DNA of 64,000 nt from NCBI RefSeq assembly GCF_024138395.1, contig NZ_JAMYDU010000010.1:124001-188000 (forward strand), read 5' to 3'. The stretch comes from Pseudomonas mandelii (GTDB lineage Bacteria > Pseudomonadota > Gammaproteobacteria > Pseudomonadales > Pseudomonadaceae). The stretch's first letter is position 1. Each line of letters starts with the position of its first letter. Position numbers and translations under genes: made by a program. Under the pieces are notes generated by a model that searched no databases, was not told the DNA's origin, and worked only from the letters and a program-made list of their open reading frames with translations. Shown one piece after another: positions 1 through 10,760 of this stretch.

Positions 1-2031
<2,031 letters not shown>

Positions 2032-2338
2032 ATCGGCAGGATCTTCCACACTAAAGGGATGGAGGGCGGCCCCGAGAGTCGCCCGTGCAGCCCTCATGGC
2101 CGCATGCGAACGAGTATTCTACCCGGAAACGATGGTGAGGAAAGTGGCGTTATTCCACGATGCATGCACTGCGCTGTGACGGGGCCCACTTAAAATAAGG
2201 GCATTTTGCTGAACTTCAACCCATCGAGGGCACAAGTTACTTGTTGATTTAATGGGTAAAGCGCTCGCAAAGCAATGGGTCGGGGGCAGCGGGTGCTTTC
2301 TGTTACCATGGCCGCTCTGTTACTTCAGGTGTCTGATC
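2032..2338. promoter_or_regulatory. Divergent secA/dciA intergenic region
   Basis: This spacer of about 307 bp lies between the divergent secA and dciA starts and must hold both promoters. I see no gene, no strong hairpin and no clear binding-site dyad. A longer forward frame runs into dciA from 2252, but its first 29 codons do not look like the family, so I treat it as non-coding. Confidence 0.5.
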
Positions 2339-2794
2339 ATGGCATTTCGCCCTCTCACGGCCAGAGCACCCGCCGTTCTGCTTCGCGAAGCCAAACCGCT
2401 AAAAGCCATTTTTGGCCACGCTCAACGCCTGGGTCATTTACAACGTCTGGTGGAAAGTCAGTTGCAGCCAGCTGCCCGCGAGCACTGCCATGTAGCGTCG
2501 TGGCGCGAAGGCAGTTTATTGCTGATTGTCACCGACGGTCACTGGGCCACCCGCCTGCGTTATCAACAAAAGCGTCTGCAACGGCAGTTACAGCTGTTCG
2601 ACGAGTTCGCCAGCCTGACGCGAATTCTGTTCAAGGTTCAACCGCCTACCGTTCAGCAAGGGGCTGCGGGGCATACGATAAATTTGTCGACCGATGCGGC
2701 GGCGACCATTCAGGCGACGGCTGACGGGATTACCGACCCGAACCTGCGGGCGGCCCTCGAACGCCTGGCGGCTCACGCAAAACCCAAAACCTGA
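2339..2794 (+). CDS. dciA: DciA-type replicative helicase loader (DUF721)
   Basis: This protein of 151 residues starts MAFRPLTARAPAVLLREA at the ATG of 2339. It matches the DUF721 family, whose characterised members (DciA) help load the DnaB replicative helicase in bacteria lacking DnaC. The conserved core is the segment with REHCHVASWREGSLLLIV followed by WATRLRYQQKRLQRQL, a small KH-like fold. The C-terminal tail is polar and probably disordered. An in-frame extension to 2252 exists but lacks family resemblance. The gene is divergent from secA, its usual Pseudomonas neighbour, and is followed directly by a palindromic element. Confidence 0.85.
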   Translation: MAFRPLTARAPAVLLREAKPLKAIFGHAQRLGHLQRLVESQLQPAAREHCHVASWREGSLLLIVTDGHWATRLRYQQKRLQRQLQLFDEFASLTRILFKVQPPTVQQGAAGHTINLSTDAAATIQATADGITDPNLRAALERLAAHAKPKT

Positions 2795-2809
2795 AATTGC
2801 CACATAACC

Positions 2810-2887
2810 CTTGTAGGAGCGAGGCTTGCCCGCGAAGAGGCCCTTGAGGCCGCCAAAAGCTTCGCGGGCAAGCCTCGCTCCTACAGG
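2810..2887. repeat. REP-like extragenic palindrome
   Basis: Two ~28-bp inverted arms (CTTGTAGGAGCGAGGCTTGC... and its complement ending CTCGCTCCTACAGG) enclose about 20 bp between the convergent ends of dciA and the HerA-like gene. The GTAGGAGCGAGGCTTGCCCGCGA core recurs at 6.5 and 43.9 kb and is a standard Pseudomonas REP family. It could act as a bidirectional terminator here. Confidence 0.85.
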
Positions 2888-2912
2888 GATTGATTGTGTT
2901 CAATCAAAGGTT

Positions 2913-4400
2913 TTAGCGGCGTTTACTGCCACCGAGCAATGACCCCATCAACCCGCGTACCAATTGTCGCCCCAATTGATTTGCCGCCTGTCGCATCGCT
3001 GATTTCAACGCCTGTCCGGCCGCCGTGCCGAGGAATTCCCCGGCCTGTTCGGTGAAACTCGGCTCTTCAGGCGCGGGTTTGCCCGGCGCTGCTTCAGGAT
3101 CCGGTGCCAGCCCTTTACGCCCCACCAGCACTTCATACGCCGATTCGCGATCGACGGGCTTGTCGTAACGCCCCTTGAACGGCGATCCGGCGATCAGCAC
3201 CGTGCGTTCGGTTTCGGTCAGCGGCCCGATCCGCGATTGCGGCGGTGCAACCAATACCCGCTGGACCATCCCCGGTGTGCCCTTGTCCTGCAGGGTGCCG
3301 ACCAGCGCCTCGCCGATCCCCAACTCCGTCAACACCGACAAGGCTTCAAATGCCGGGTTCGGCCGGAAACCGTCGGCCACCGCGCGCAGGGATTTCTGTT
3401 CTTTGGCGGTAAATGCACGCAAACCATGCTGAATGCGCAGGCCCAATTGAGCCAACACATCATCTGGCAAGTCGCCCGGCGATTGGGTGACGAAATACAC
3501 CCCCACGCCTTTCGAGCGGATCAGTCGCACCACTTGTTCCAGACGTTCCTGCAACGCCTTGGGCGTACCGGCGAACAACAAGTGCGCTTCGTCGAAAAAC
3601 AGCGCCAGCAGCGGTTTCTCGGCATCACCGCGCTCCGGCAACTGCTCGAACAGCTCGGCCAGCAACCACAGCAGGAACGTCGCATAGACCTTCGGCGCTT
3701 CGTGCACCAGACGACTGGCATCGAGCAAGTGAATGCGCCCGCGACCATCCACGGCCGGTTGCAACATGTCTTCCAGTTGCAGCGCCGGTTCGCCGAACAA
3801 TGCTTCGGCGCCTTGCTGCTCCAGCGTCGCCAGACGGCGCAACAGAGCCTGGCTGGAGCCGGTGGTCATCAGCGCCGCATCATCTCCCAGCAATTCAGGA
3901 CTGTCGCGCAGGTGATTGAGCAGCGCCTTCAAATCCTTCAAATCCAGCAGCAACAACCCTTCGCGGTCGGCCACCTTGAACGCGGCATACAACGCCGACT
4001 GCTGACTGTCGGTCAGTTCCAGCAGGCTGCCGAGCAGCAACGGCCCCATTTCGCTCAAGGTGGTGCGCAGTGGATGACCGGACTGACCATTAATGTCCCA
4101 TAGGGTCACCGGATACGCCTGAGGCTTATGGTTCAGCCAGGGCATCCCGGCGATCCGCTCCGCGACCTTGCCTTGAGGGTTGCCGGCAGCGCCCAGGCCG
4201 CACAGGTCGCCTTTGATGTCCGCCGCGAACACGGCCACGCCGGCATCGCTGAAGGCTTCGGCCAGGCGCTGCAAGGTGACGGTTTTACCGGTCCCGGTAG
4301 CGCCCGCCACCAGGCCATGACGATTGGCCAGGCGCATGGCCTGGGCGATGGACTGGCCCGCGAGATCGGCGCCGATAACGAGTTGCGATGAGTCAGGCAT
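2913..4400 (-). CDS. HerA/FtsK-superfamily ATPase, YjgR (DUF853) family
   Basis: This is a P-loop ATPase of the YjgR/DUF853 group, related to HerA DNA-translocating ATPases; the cellular role is not established. The chosen start gives MPDSSQLVIGADLAG, with GGTGA five bases upstream; an ATG at 4412 is also possible. The Walker A motif is GATGTGKT (about residue 33) and Walker B is LALFFDEAHLLF. An arginine-rich sensor-like segment VRLIRSKGVGVYFVTQSP follows. The C-terminus is Ala/Gln-rich and basic (LGRQLVRGLMGSLLGGSKRR). In P. aeruginosa a homologue sits next to the pct chemoreceptors, and here it is divergent from a Pct-type receptor. The first in-frame codon of the longer frame is a GTG without a good ribosome-binding site. 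Confidence 0.85.
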   Translation of the reverse strand: MPDSSQLVIGADLAGQSIAQAMRLANRHGLVAGATGTGKTVTLQRLAEAFSDAGVAVFAADIKGDLCGLGAAGNPQGKVAERIAGMPWLNHKPQAYPVTLWDINGQSGHPLRTTLSEMGPLLLGSLLELTDSQQSALYAAFKVADREGLLLLDLKDLKALLNHLRDSPELLGDDAALMTTGSSQALLRRLATLEQQGAEALFGEPALQLEDMLQPAVDGRGRIHLLDASRLVHEAPKVYATFLLWLLAELFEQLPERGDAEKPLLALFFDEAHLLFAGTPKALQERLEQVVRLIRSKGVGVYFVTQSPGDLPDDVLAQLGLRIQHGLRAFTAKEQKSLRAVADGFRPNPAFEALSVLTELGIGEALVGTLQDKGTPGMVQRVLVAPPQSRIGPLTETERTVLIAGSPFKGRYDKPVDRESAYEVLVGRKGLAPDPEAAPGKPAPEEPSFTEQAGEFLGTAAGQALKSAMRQAANQLGRQLVRGLMGSLLGGSKRR

Positions 4401-4583
4401 TTTGTCACCCATGGTTAATCTTTGATCCTTCATGGCCGATAACACGCCAGAGACCAGACTGAAAATAGCGTCGGTAATTCCCTAAGGAGAGGTGGAAATA
4501 TCAGCTTACTTTCAACACTGCCCATTTTGCGCGCCTTTATAAAAGCACGCCCTGGACATTAAGACTTTAGCGGACCCCAAGCC

Positions 4584-6473
4584 ATGAATAAAAATCTGCG
4601 CTTCAGCCATAAAATACTGCTTGCCGCCGCCCTCATCGTTATAGCTGCCTTTGCCTCGTTTACGTTGTACAACGACTATTTGCAGCGCAACGCCATTCGC
4701 AAAGACCTGGACAACTATCTCAATGAGATGGGAGACGTCACTGCCAACAACATCCAAAGCTGGCTGGCCGGCCGAATCCTGCTGATCGATAACCTCGCCC
4801 AGAACATCGCGATCAACCCCGAACAGGCCACCGTCGCCAGTCTGCTTGAGCAGAAAGCGCTGACATCGACGTTCATGGCGTCCTACCTGGGCGATGCCAC
4901 CGGCAGCTTCACGATTCGCCCCGACGCGAAAATGCCCGCCGGCTTCGATCCTCGAGTACGCCCTTGGTACAAAGGCGCCGAAAGCAGCAGCACCGCAACC
5001 CTGACCGAGCCATACATCGACGCGGCCACCGGCCAGACCATCATCTCTATCGCCACAGCCTCGAAACAGGCCGGTAAAAGCGTGGGTGTGGTGGGCGGCG
5101 ATCTAAGCCTGCAAACCCTGATCGACACCCTCAGCGCCCGCGACTTTGGCGGCATGGGTTACGCCTTTCTGGTCAGTGCCGATGGCAAGATTCTGGTCCA
5201 CCCGGACAAAGCCCTGGTCATGAAGTCCTTGAGCGAGGCGTACCCGAAAAACACTCCGCGCATTAGCAGCAACTTCACTGAGGTGGACGTCGACGGTAAA
5301 ACCCGCATTGTCACCTTTACCCCGATCAAAGGCCTGCCGTCGGTGAACTGGTACATCGGTCTGTCGGTGGACAAGGACAAAGCCTTCTCGATGCTCAGCG
5401 AATTCCGCGCCTCGGCGGTCGTCGCCACCCTTATTGCCGTGGCGATCATCATCGCCCTGCTGGGCATGCTGATCCGCATCCTGATCCAGCCGCTGCACGT
5501 GATGACCCGCGCCATGGAAGACATCGCCGACGGTGAAGGCGACCTGACTAAGCGCCTGACCATCCAGAATCAGGACGAATTCGGCGTCCTCGGCACGGCG
5601 TTCAACCGTTTCGTGGAACGGATTCATACGTCGATCCGCGAAGTGTCCTCGGCCACCGGCCAAGTCAATGAAGTGGCCCTGCGTGTGGTAGCCGCCTCGA
5701 ACTCCTCGATGTTCAATTCTGACCAGCAAGCCTCGCGCACCAGCAGCGTGGCCGCGGCGATCAACCAGCTCGGTGCCGCCGCCCAGGAAATCGCCCGTAA
5801 CGCCGCGCAAGCGTCGAATCAGGCCAGCGACGCCCGCAGCCTGGCCGAAGATGGCCAGCAAGTGGTGGATCGCAGCATTGCCGCGATGAATCAGTTGTCG
5901 AGCATGCTCAGCGCCTCGAGTACCAACATTGAATCGCTGAACAGCAAAACCGTGAACATCGGGCAGATTCTCGAAGTGATCACCAGCATCTCCCAGCAAA
6001 CCAACCTGCTGGCGCTCAACGCGGCCATTGAAGCGGCGCGGGCCGGTGAAGCCGGGCGCGGTTTCGCCGTGGTGGCCGACGAAGTGCGCAACCTGGCGCA
6101 TCGCACGCAAGAGTCGGCGCAACAGGTGCAGACCATGATCGAGGAACTGCAAGTCGGCGCCCGCGAATCGGTCAGCACCATGAGCGACAGCCAGCGTCAC
6201 AGCCAGGACAGCGTGGAAATCGCCAACCTGGCGGGCGAACGCTTGAACAGCGTGACGCTGCGCATCGGCGAAATCGACGGCATGAACCAGTCAGTGGCCA
6301 CAGCGACCGAGGAACAGACGGCGGTGGTTGAGTCGATCAATGTGGACATCACCGAGATCAACACACTGAACCAGGAAGGCGTGGAAAACCTGCAATCGAC
6401 GTTGCGGGCGTGCTCGGACCTTGAGCAACAGGCTTCGCGATTGAAGCAGTTGGTGGGTAGCTTCCGGATTTAA
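4584..6473 (+). CDS. Methyl-accepting chemotaxis protein, PctA/B/C-type dCache amino-acid receptor
   Basis: This 629-residue inner-membrane chemoreceptor has TM1 at about 9-29, a periplasmic dCache_1 domain (30-270), TM2 at about 275-297, HAMP (to about 355) and a cytoplasmic signalling domain. The signalling hairpin tip reads SQQTNLLALNAAIEAARAGE. Ligand-pocket residues line up without gaps with PctA: R126, W128, Y129, Y144 and D173 are present. The tyrosine expected at 121 is phenylalanine (FDPRVRPWY). The overall sequence is PctA/PctC-like (amino-acid or GABA sensing in P. aeruginosa; CtaA/B/C in P. fluorescens). The exact ligand cannot be told from sequence. No C-terminal CheR-binding pentapeptide is seen. 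P. aeruginosa has three such genes at this locus; here there is one. Confidence 0.93.
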   Translation: MNKNLRFSHKILLAAALIVIAAFASFTLYNDYLQRNAIRKDLDNYLNEMGDVTANNIQSWLAGRILLIDNLAQNIAINPEQATVASLLEQKALTSTFMASYLGDATGSFTIRPDAKMPAGFDPRVRPWYKGAESSSTATLTEPYIDAATGQTIISIATASKQAGKSVGVVGGDLSLQTLIDTLSARDFGGMGYAFLVSADGKILVHPDKALVMKSLSEAYPKNTPRISSNFTEVDVDGKTRIVTFTPIKGLPSVNWYIGLSVDKDKAFSMLSEFRASAVVATLIAVAIIIALLGMLIRILIQPLHVMTRAMEDIADGEGDLTKRLTIQNQDEFGVLGTAFNRFVERIHTSIREVSSATGQVNEVALRVVAASNSSMFNSDQQASRTSSVAAAINQLGAAAQEIARNAAQASNQASDARSLAEDGQQVVDRSIAAMNQLSSMLSASSTNIESLNSKTVNIGQILEVITSISQQTNLLALNAAIEAARAGEAGRGFAVVADEVRNLAHRTQESAQQVQTMIEELQVGARESVSTMSDSQRHSQDSVEIANLAGERLNSVTLRIGEIDGMNQSVATATEEQTAVVESINVDITEINTLNQEGVENLQSTLRACSDLEQQASRLKQLVGSFRI

Positions 6474-6490
6474 GTCGCTCTTGCGGGCCC

Positions 6491-6591
6491 CTTCGCGGGC
6501 AAGCCTCGCTCCTACAGGTTATGCGCAGTTCAAAATGATGCGCCAATACCTGTAGGAGCGAGCGGTGCGGCGGTCCGACTTGCCCGCGAAG
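6491..6591. repeat. REP-like palindrome with interrupted right arm
   Basis: The left arm (6491-6518, CTTCGCGGGCAAGCCTCGCT...) and right arm (6549-6591) are complementary, except that the right arm has about 16 extra bases (CGGTGCGGCGGTCCGA) in the middle. This is a known variant form of the Pseudomonas GTAGGAGCGAG...CTTGCCCGCGA element. It follows the chemoreceptor gene. Confidence 0.8.
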
Positions 6592-6710
6592 ACGGTCTGC
6601 CAATCCCCGCAAAACCCCGCTGACACCCTCCGCCGCAAAACCCCAACCGAACATCTATCCTTCATATAGGTCAACCAAGGGAGAACAAACGGACCGGAGG
6701 AATGTTCATC

Positions 6711-7823
6711 GTGCATATCGCTGACATAACCATGTTCTACGCCCCTGCCAGCGGTGGCGTGCGCACTTATCTGGATGCCAAACACCGTCGTCTGGGCATT
6801 AAACCGGGCATTCGCCACAGCCTGTTGATTCCCGGGGCTCATTTCAGTGAACAGGACGGTATCTACACTGTTCCGGCCCCTGCCCTTCCGTTTGGCAAGG
6901 GTTATCGCTTCCCCCTCCGTCTCGCGCCCTGGCGCAACGTCCTGCAGGATTTGCAGCCCGATCTGATCGAAGTCGGCGACCCTTACCTGACTGCCTGGGC
7001 GGCGTTGGACGCCAAGCGGCAACTTGATGTGCCGGTGATCGGTTTTTATCACTCAGACCTGCCGCTGCTGGTCAGCAATCGCATGGGCAACTGGGTTACA
7101 CCCAATGTCGAAGCTTATGTCAGCAAGCTCTATGGCAACTTCGACCGGGTTCTGGCACCGAGTCAAATCATGGCCGATAAACTGATCGGGTTGGGCGTGA
7201 AAAACGTTTTCGTACAACCACTGGGCGTCGACCTGCAAATGTTCAACCCCAGTGCACGGGATCCAGGGGTGCGGGCCGAGTTGGGCATCGATGAAAATAC
7301 GCATCTGCTGATCTTCGCCGGCCGTGGATCCAAGGAAAAAAACCTGCCGGTGCTGCTCAAATGCATGAAACGCCTGGGCCGTCGCTATCACTTGTTACTG
7401 GTGGGCTCGTCAATGCCGACCCTGGTACCGCGCAATGTCACCGTGCTCAATGAGTTCTACCCGGCGGCGCAAGTTGCGCGCTTGATGGCCAGTGCCGATG
7501 CGCTAGTGCATGCCGGTGATCAGGAAACCTTTGGCCTGGTGGTCCTCGAAGCCATGGCCAGTGGCATTCCGGTGGTGGCCGTGGCCGCCGGGGCTTTTCA
7601 GGAAATTGTCACCGATCAATGCGGCCTGCTTTGCACGCCGAACAATCCAACGGCGATGGCCAACGCTGTGCGCGAACTGTTCAGTCAGGGCAGTGCCGCG
7701 CTGGGCAAACAAGCCCGCAGCCATGTCGAGCAGCATTACGCCTGGGACATCGTGGTCGACAACCTGCTGGGGCACTATCACGCCGTAATCGGTACTCAAT
7801 GGCCGCTGACCGCCAATGGTTGA
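6711..7823 (+). CDS. Glycosyltransferase family 4 (GT-B fold)
   Basis: This retaining GT4-type enzyme is predicted to transfer a sugar from a nucleotide-sugar donor to a lipid or glycan acceptor at the cytoplasmic membrane. I chose the GTG at 6711 (MHIADITMFYAPASGG), because GGAGG at 6696-6700 is well spaced for it and too close to the ATG at 6702. The N-terminal glycine-rich loop is ASGGVRTYL. The C-terminal domain starts near LLIFAGRGSKEKNL. The donor-site E-x7-E motif is present as ETFGLVVLE, followed by AMASGIPVV. It overlaps the next gene by 8 bp and forms an operon with a deacetylase-like and a flippase-like gene, so together they probably make or modify a surface or membrane glycolipid. 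The substrate is unknown. Confidence 0.85.
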   Translation: MHIADITMFYAPASGGVRTYLDAKHRRLGIKPGIRHSLLIPGAHFSEQDGIYTVPAPALPFGKGYRFPLRLAPWRNVLQDLQPDLIEVGDPYLTAWAALDAKRQLDVPVIGFYHSDLPLLVSNRMGNWVTPNVEAYVSKLYGNFDRVLAPSQIMADKLIGLGVKNVFVQPLGVDLQMFNPSARDPGVRAELGIDENTHLLIFAGRGSKEKNLPVLLKCMKRLGRRYHLLLVGSSMPTLVPRNVTVLNEFYPAAQVARLMASADALVHAGDQETFGLVVLEAMASGIPVVAVAAGAFQEIVTDQCGLLCTPNNPTAMANAVRELFSQGSAALGKQARSHVEQHYAWDIVVDNLLGHYHAVIGTQWPLTANG

Positions 7824-8592
7824 CCCCATGAACGCGCCCGGCCTGTTACTGGTATTGCACGACGTTGCGCCGCAAACCTGGCCCGATTACCAAACCTTTG
7901 TCGAAGCCGTCGACGCGCTGGGTGAGGTGCCAATCACATGGCTGGTGGTGCCGAATTTCCACAAACATAATGATCTGGCCGCGTATCCGGCGTTTCGCCG
8001 TTTACTGACCCAACGCGTCGCTCGCGGCGACGAACTGGCACTGCACGGTTACTTTCATTGCGATGAAGGACCGATCCCCCTCACCCCCCGAGACTGGTTC
8101 ATGCGCCGAATCTATACCCATGAAGGCGAATTCTACGACCTGCCACAGGAAGCCGCACTCTCCCGCCTGCGTGCCGGAATCGAGGTGTTCCACCGTTACA
8201 ACTGGCCACTGGAAGGTTTCGTCGCCCCGGCCTGGCTGATGAGCGAAGGCACCCGCCAGGCGTTGCGCCAGTTACCTCTGAGCTACACCAGCGATTCGCA
8301 GCATCTGTATCGTTTGCCGGACTTCACCGCGATCGATGCCCCGGGTCTGGTCTGGAGCGCGCGCAGTGCCTGGCGCCGCGGCCTGTCAAAAATCGTCAGC
8401 GATCAGTGCGAACAACGCTGGAAGCAAGCGCCGGTGATTCGTCTCGGCCTGCATCCGGTTGATATGCGCCATGAGTTTTCGCGTCAGTATTGGCTGCAAA
8501 CGCTCAAGCGTCTGCTCGACGAGGGCCGCGTGCCGATGACCAAGGTCAACTGGCTGGCACAGCAACGCGACGCCATCGGCCGCGCCGCATGA
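7816..8592 (+). CDS. Polysaccharide deacetylase-like protein (DUF2334)
   Basis: This 258-residue protein of the DUF2334 branch of NodB-like carbohydrate esterases would remove acyl groups from a sugar. The family metal-site pattern is visible: LLVLHDVAP (His-Asp near residue 14) and ELALHGYFHCDEG (His-x-x-x-His). There is no clear signal peptide, so it is probably cytoplasmic, matching the cytoplasmic glycosyltransferase upstream. The first ATG (7816) overlaps the previous gene; an ATG at 7828 giving MNAPGLLLVLHDV is equally reasonable. It ends in an ATGA overlap with the next gene, so the three genes are translationally coupled. Confidence 0.8.
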   Translation: MVDPMNAPGLLLVLHDVAPQTWPDYQTFVEAVDALGEVPITWLVVPNFHKHNDLAAYPAFRRLLTQRVARGDELALHGYFHCDEGPIPLTPRDWFMRRIYTHEGEFYDLPQEAALSRLRAGIEVFHRYNWPLEGFVAPAWLMSEGTRQALRQLPLSYTSDSQHLYRLPDFTAIDAPGLVWSARSAWRRGLSKIVSDQCEQRWKQAPVIRLGLHPVDMRHEFSRQYWLQTLKRLLDEGRVPMTKVNWLAQQRDAIGRAA

Positions 8593-9584
8593 GCCGCGGG
8601 ATCCTGCTGGTCGTCGCCCTGCTCGCTGCGGTGCTGATCCCCTCGTTGCTGGGCGGTGGAGAGACCTGGTCGCGGTTGCAAAGCTTTCCGCTGAAATGGT
8701 TGCTGATAATGTTCGGCATGATTTTGCTCTGCTGGATGCTCAACACCCTGCGCTTGCGCCTGTTGCTGGGGGATCAGTGCGGCAAGATCAGTCGCTTCAA
8801 AAGCCTTGGGGTGGTGATGTCCGCCGAATTTGCCTACTGCGCTACTCCCGGCGGCAGTGGCGGACCGCTGACCATCATGGCGCTGCTGGCACGCCACGGC
8901 GTACGACCGGCCAAGGGCAGTGCCGTGTTCGCCATGGATCAGTTGAGCGACCTGCTGTTTTTTCTCTGCGCGCTGAGCGGGATTCTGATTTATGCACTGT
9001 TCCAGCACCTCAGCCAGCGCATGGAATGGCTGCTGATCGTCAGCGCCCTCTCGATGTTCGGTGGGCTGTTCAGCTGCGTATTGGCGGCTCGCTACCACCG
9101 CTCGCTGATTCGTCTGAGTGGTCGATTGCTCGTTCGTCTCAATGTCAAAGGCACCACCCGGATGCGCTGGGCACGAAAACTCCTGCACTTCCTGGCGGCG
9201 TTCACTGACACACTGAAGTTGCCCTTTCAGACGTTAATCACGGTGTTTGCATTGACCTGCCTGCATTGGCTCTTGCGTTATAGCGTGCTGTATCTGGCAT
9301 TGCGTGGGCTGGGCGTGGATTTGCAGTGGGCCTGGTGTTTTCTGATCCAGCTGCTGTCGCTGAGTGCGGGGCAGTTCAGCTTGTTGCCGGGCGGTGCCGG
9401 GGCGGCGGAATTGACGTCGGCGGCGCTGCTGGCGCCCATGGTCGGAAAATCCACCGCGGCGGCGGCGATTCTGATCTGGCGGACAGTGACCTATTACTTC
9501 TATCTGGTGGTCGGTGGCCCGGTGTTTTTGCTGATGCTCGGGCGGCCATTGCTCAGGAAGTTGATGAAGCTCAAGCAGGCTTAA
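8589..9584 (+). CDS. UPF0104 / lysylphosphatidylglycerol-synthase-type transmembrane protein
   Basis: This integral membrane protein of 331 residues has about eight hydrophobic segments and resembles the LPG_synthase_TM (UPF0104) family, the flippase-like domain of MprF. Conserved features are NTLRLRLLLGD after TM2, YCATPGGSGGPLTIMAL, and SLLPGGAGAAELTSAALL near the C-terminus. The start is the ATG of 8589, overlapping the previous stop as ATGA. A longer frame to 8490 runs inside the deacetylase gene and is rejected. With the GT4 and deacetylase genes it may flip or transport the glycolipid they make; this is inferred from context. Confidence 0.85.
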   Translation: MSRGILLVVALLAAVLIPSLLGGGETWSRLQSFPLKWLLIMFGMILLCWMLNTLRLRLLLGDQCGKISRFKSLGVVMSAEFAYCATPGGSGGPLTIMALLARHGVRPAKGSAVFAMDQLSDLLFFLCALSGILIYALFQHLSQRMEWLLIVSALSMFGGLFSCVLAARYHRSLIRLSGRLLVRLNVKGTTRMRWARKLLHFLAAFTDTLKLPFQTLITVFALTCLHWLLRYSVLYLALRGLGVDLQWAWCFLIQLLSLSAGQFSLLPGGAGAAELTSAALLAPMVGKSTAAAAILIWRTVTYYFYLVVGGPVFLLMLGRPLLRKLMKLKQA

Positions 9585-9588
9585 AAGA

Positions 9589-9662
9589 AAGATCGCAGCC
9601 CTCGGCAGTTCCTACAGGGTGTACGCCAAGCCCTTGTAGGAGCTACCGAAGGCTGCGATCTT
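9589..9662. terminator. Bidirectional palindrome between convergent genes
   Basis: Outer arms AAGATCGCAGCC and GGCTGCGATCTT, with inner arms around TCCTACAGGG/CCCTTGTAGGA, form a long hairpin flanked by A-rich and T-rich tails. It lies exactly between the UPF0104 gene and the convergent small reverse gene. It belongs to the same repeat family as the element at 18581. Confidence 0.7.
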
Positions 9663-9663
9663 T

Positions 9664-9840
9664 TCAGGAGTCCCCGGATTCATCCTTGGAATCGTCCTGC
9701 AACTGCTCCCACAACTCGGCGGCGCCGGGAAACTCCGTGCCGTCTTCGGCGCTCAGGTCATCGGGGTCATAGCGACTCAAACAGCCCTCCCCCAATGTGG
9801 TGGGTGCCTTGGAAGTGGCTTTGTCCCGTGGATCGGCCAT
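9664..9840 (-). CDS. Small acidic conserved protein, 58 residues
   Basis: A reverse-strand frame of 58 codons begins MADPRDKATSKAPTTLGEGC and continues LSRYDPDDLSAEDGTEFPGA, then AELWEQLQDDSKDESGDS. It is strongly acidic toward the C-terminus, has one cysteine and no membrane segment. AGAGAG lies about 8-12 bases before the ATG. Coding is supported by the fit of the frame between a palindrome at its stop and another before its start, and it reads like a small protein I recall as conserved near purU in Pseudomonas. Function unknown. It is downstream of purU on the same strand, with a hairpin between them. Confidence 0.65.
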   Translation of the reverse strand: MADPRDKATSKAPTTLGEGCLSRYDPDDLSAEDGTEFPGAAELWEQLQDDSKDESGDS

Positions 9841-9861
9841 GGTTATGTTCTCTCTTCACTT

Positions 9862-9903
9862 GGATCGTTCCCACGCTCTGCGCGCTCTGCGTGGGAACGA
9901 TCC
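9862..9903. repeat. Hairpin element GGATCGTTCCCACGC
   Basis: A perfect 15-bp inverted repeat, GGATCGTTCCCACGC / GCGTGGGAACGATCC, with a 12-base loop follows purU (reverse). The same arms recur at 62329-62455, so this is a dispersed repeat that may also terminate or attenuate purU transcripts. Confidence 0.8.
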
Positions 9904-9911
9904 CCAGACCA

Positions 9912-10760
9912 TCAGAACACCACGGTTTTGTTGCCATGCACCAGCACCCGGTCTTCCAGGTGATAACGCAGACCACGGGCCAGCACCATTTTCTCAACGT
10001 CACGGCCGAAGCGCACCATGTCTTCGATGCTATCGCTGTGGCTGACGCGCACCACGTCTTGCTCGATGATCGGACCGGCATCCAGCTCTTCGGTAACGTA
10101 GTGGCAAGTGGCGCCGATCAACTTCACACCGCGCATCGAAGCCTGGTGATACGGCTTGGCACCGACGAACGACGGCAAGAAGCTGTGGTGAATATTGATG
10201 ACTTTATGGGCATATTCGCTGCACAACTCAGGCGGCAGAATCTGCATGTAACGGGCAAGTACCACCACTTCGGCCTCGTGCTGTTTGACCAGACGCGAGA
10301 CTTCGGCGAAGGCCGGCTCCTTGTTCTGTGGGTTGACCGGGACATGGTAGTAAGGAATACCGTGCCACTCGACCATGCTGCGCAAATCATCATGGTTGGA
10401 AATCACGCAGGCGATTTCACAGTCCAGTTCGTCGCTGTGCCAGCGGTGCAGCAAGTCGGCCAGGCAGTGGGATTCGCGGCTGGCCATCAACACCACGCGT
10501 TTCTTCTGCTCGGTGTCTGTAATACGCCAGTCCATCGAGAACTCTTCGGCAATTGGTGCAAACGCTTCGCGAAAGGCTTCGATACCGAAAGGCAGCGAAT
10601 CGGCCCGAATTTCGTGACGCATGAAGAACCAGCCACTGAGATTATCCGAGTGATGGCTCGCTTCAGTGATCCAGCCGTTATGTGACGCCAGAAAGTTACT
10701 GACTTTAGCAACGATGCCGACGCGGTCCGGGCAAGCAATCACCAGCCGAAAAGTGCGCAT
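9912..10760 (-). CDS. purU: Formyltetrahydrofolate deformylase
   Basis: PurU hydrolyses 10-formyl-THF to formate and THF, balancing one-carbon pools and supplying formate for PurT. The protein of 282 residues starts MRTFRLVIACPDRVGIVAKV at 10760, the ACT regulatory domain occupying about residues 1-85. The hydrolase domain carries INIHHSFLPSFVGAKPYHQA and the GATCHYVTEELDAGPII signature of the formyltransferase fold. The longer frame upstream to 10910 is non-homologous. GGAG lies upstream of the ATG. It is divergent from mvaT across an AT-rich spacer, as in P. aeruginosa purU1-mvaT. Confidence 0.95.
   Translation of the reverse strand: MRTFRLVIACPDRVGIVAKVSNFLASHNGWITEASHHSDNLSGWFFMRHEIRADSLPFGIEAFREAFAPIAEEFSMDWRITDTEQKKRVVLMASRESHCLADLLHRWHSDELDCEIACVISNHDDLRSMVEWHGIPYYHVPVNPQNKEPAFAEVSRLVKQHEAEVVVLARYMQILPPELCSEYAHKVINIHHSFLPSFVGAKPYHQASMRGVKLIGATCHYVTEELDAGPIIEQDVVRVSHSDSIEDMVRFGRDVEKMVLARGLRYHLEDRVLVHGNKTVVF

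Noticed and set aside
3237..4103. Forward 288-codon frame within the HerA-like gene
   Set aside because: Gln/Arg/His-rich shadow of the real ATPase gene, with no ribosome site and no family resemblance.
5103..6200. Reverse 365-codon frame within the chemoreceptor
   Set aside because: Antisense shadow; the chemoreceptor frame has complete domains and conserved pocket residues.
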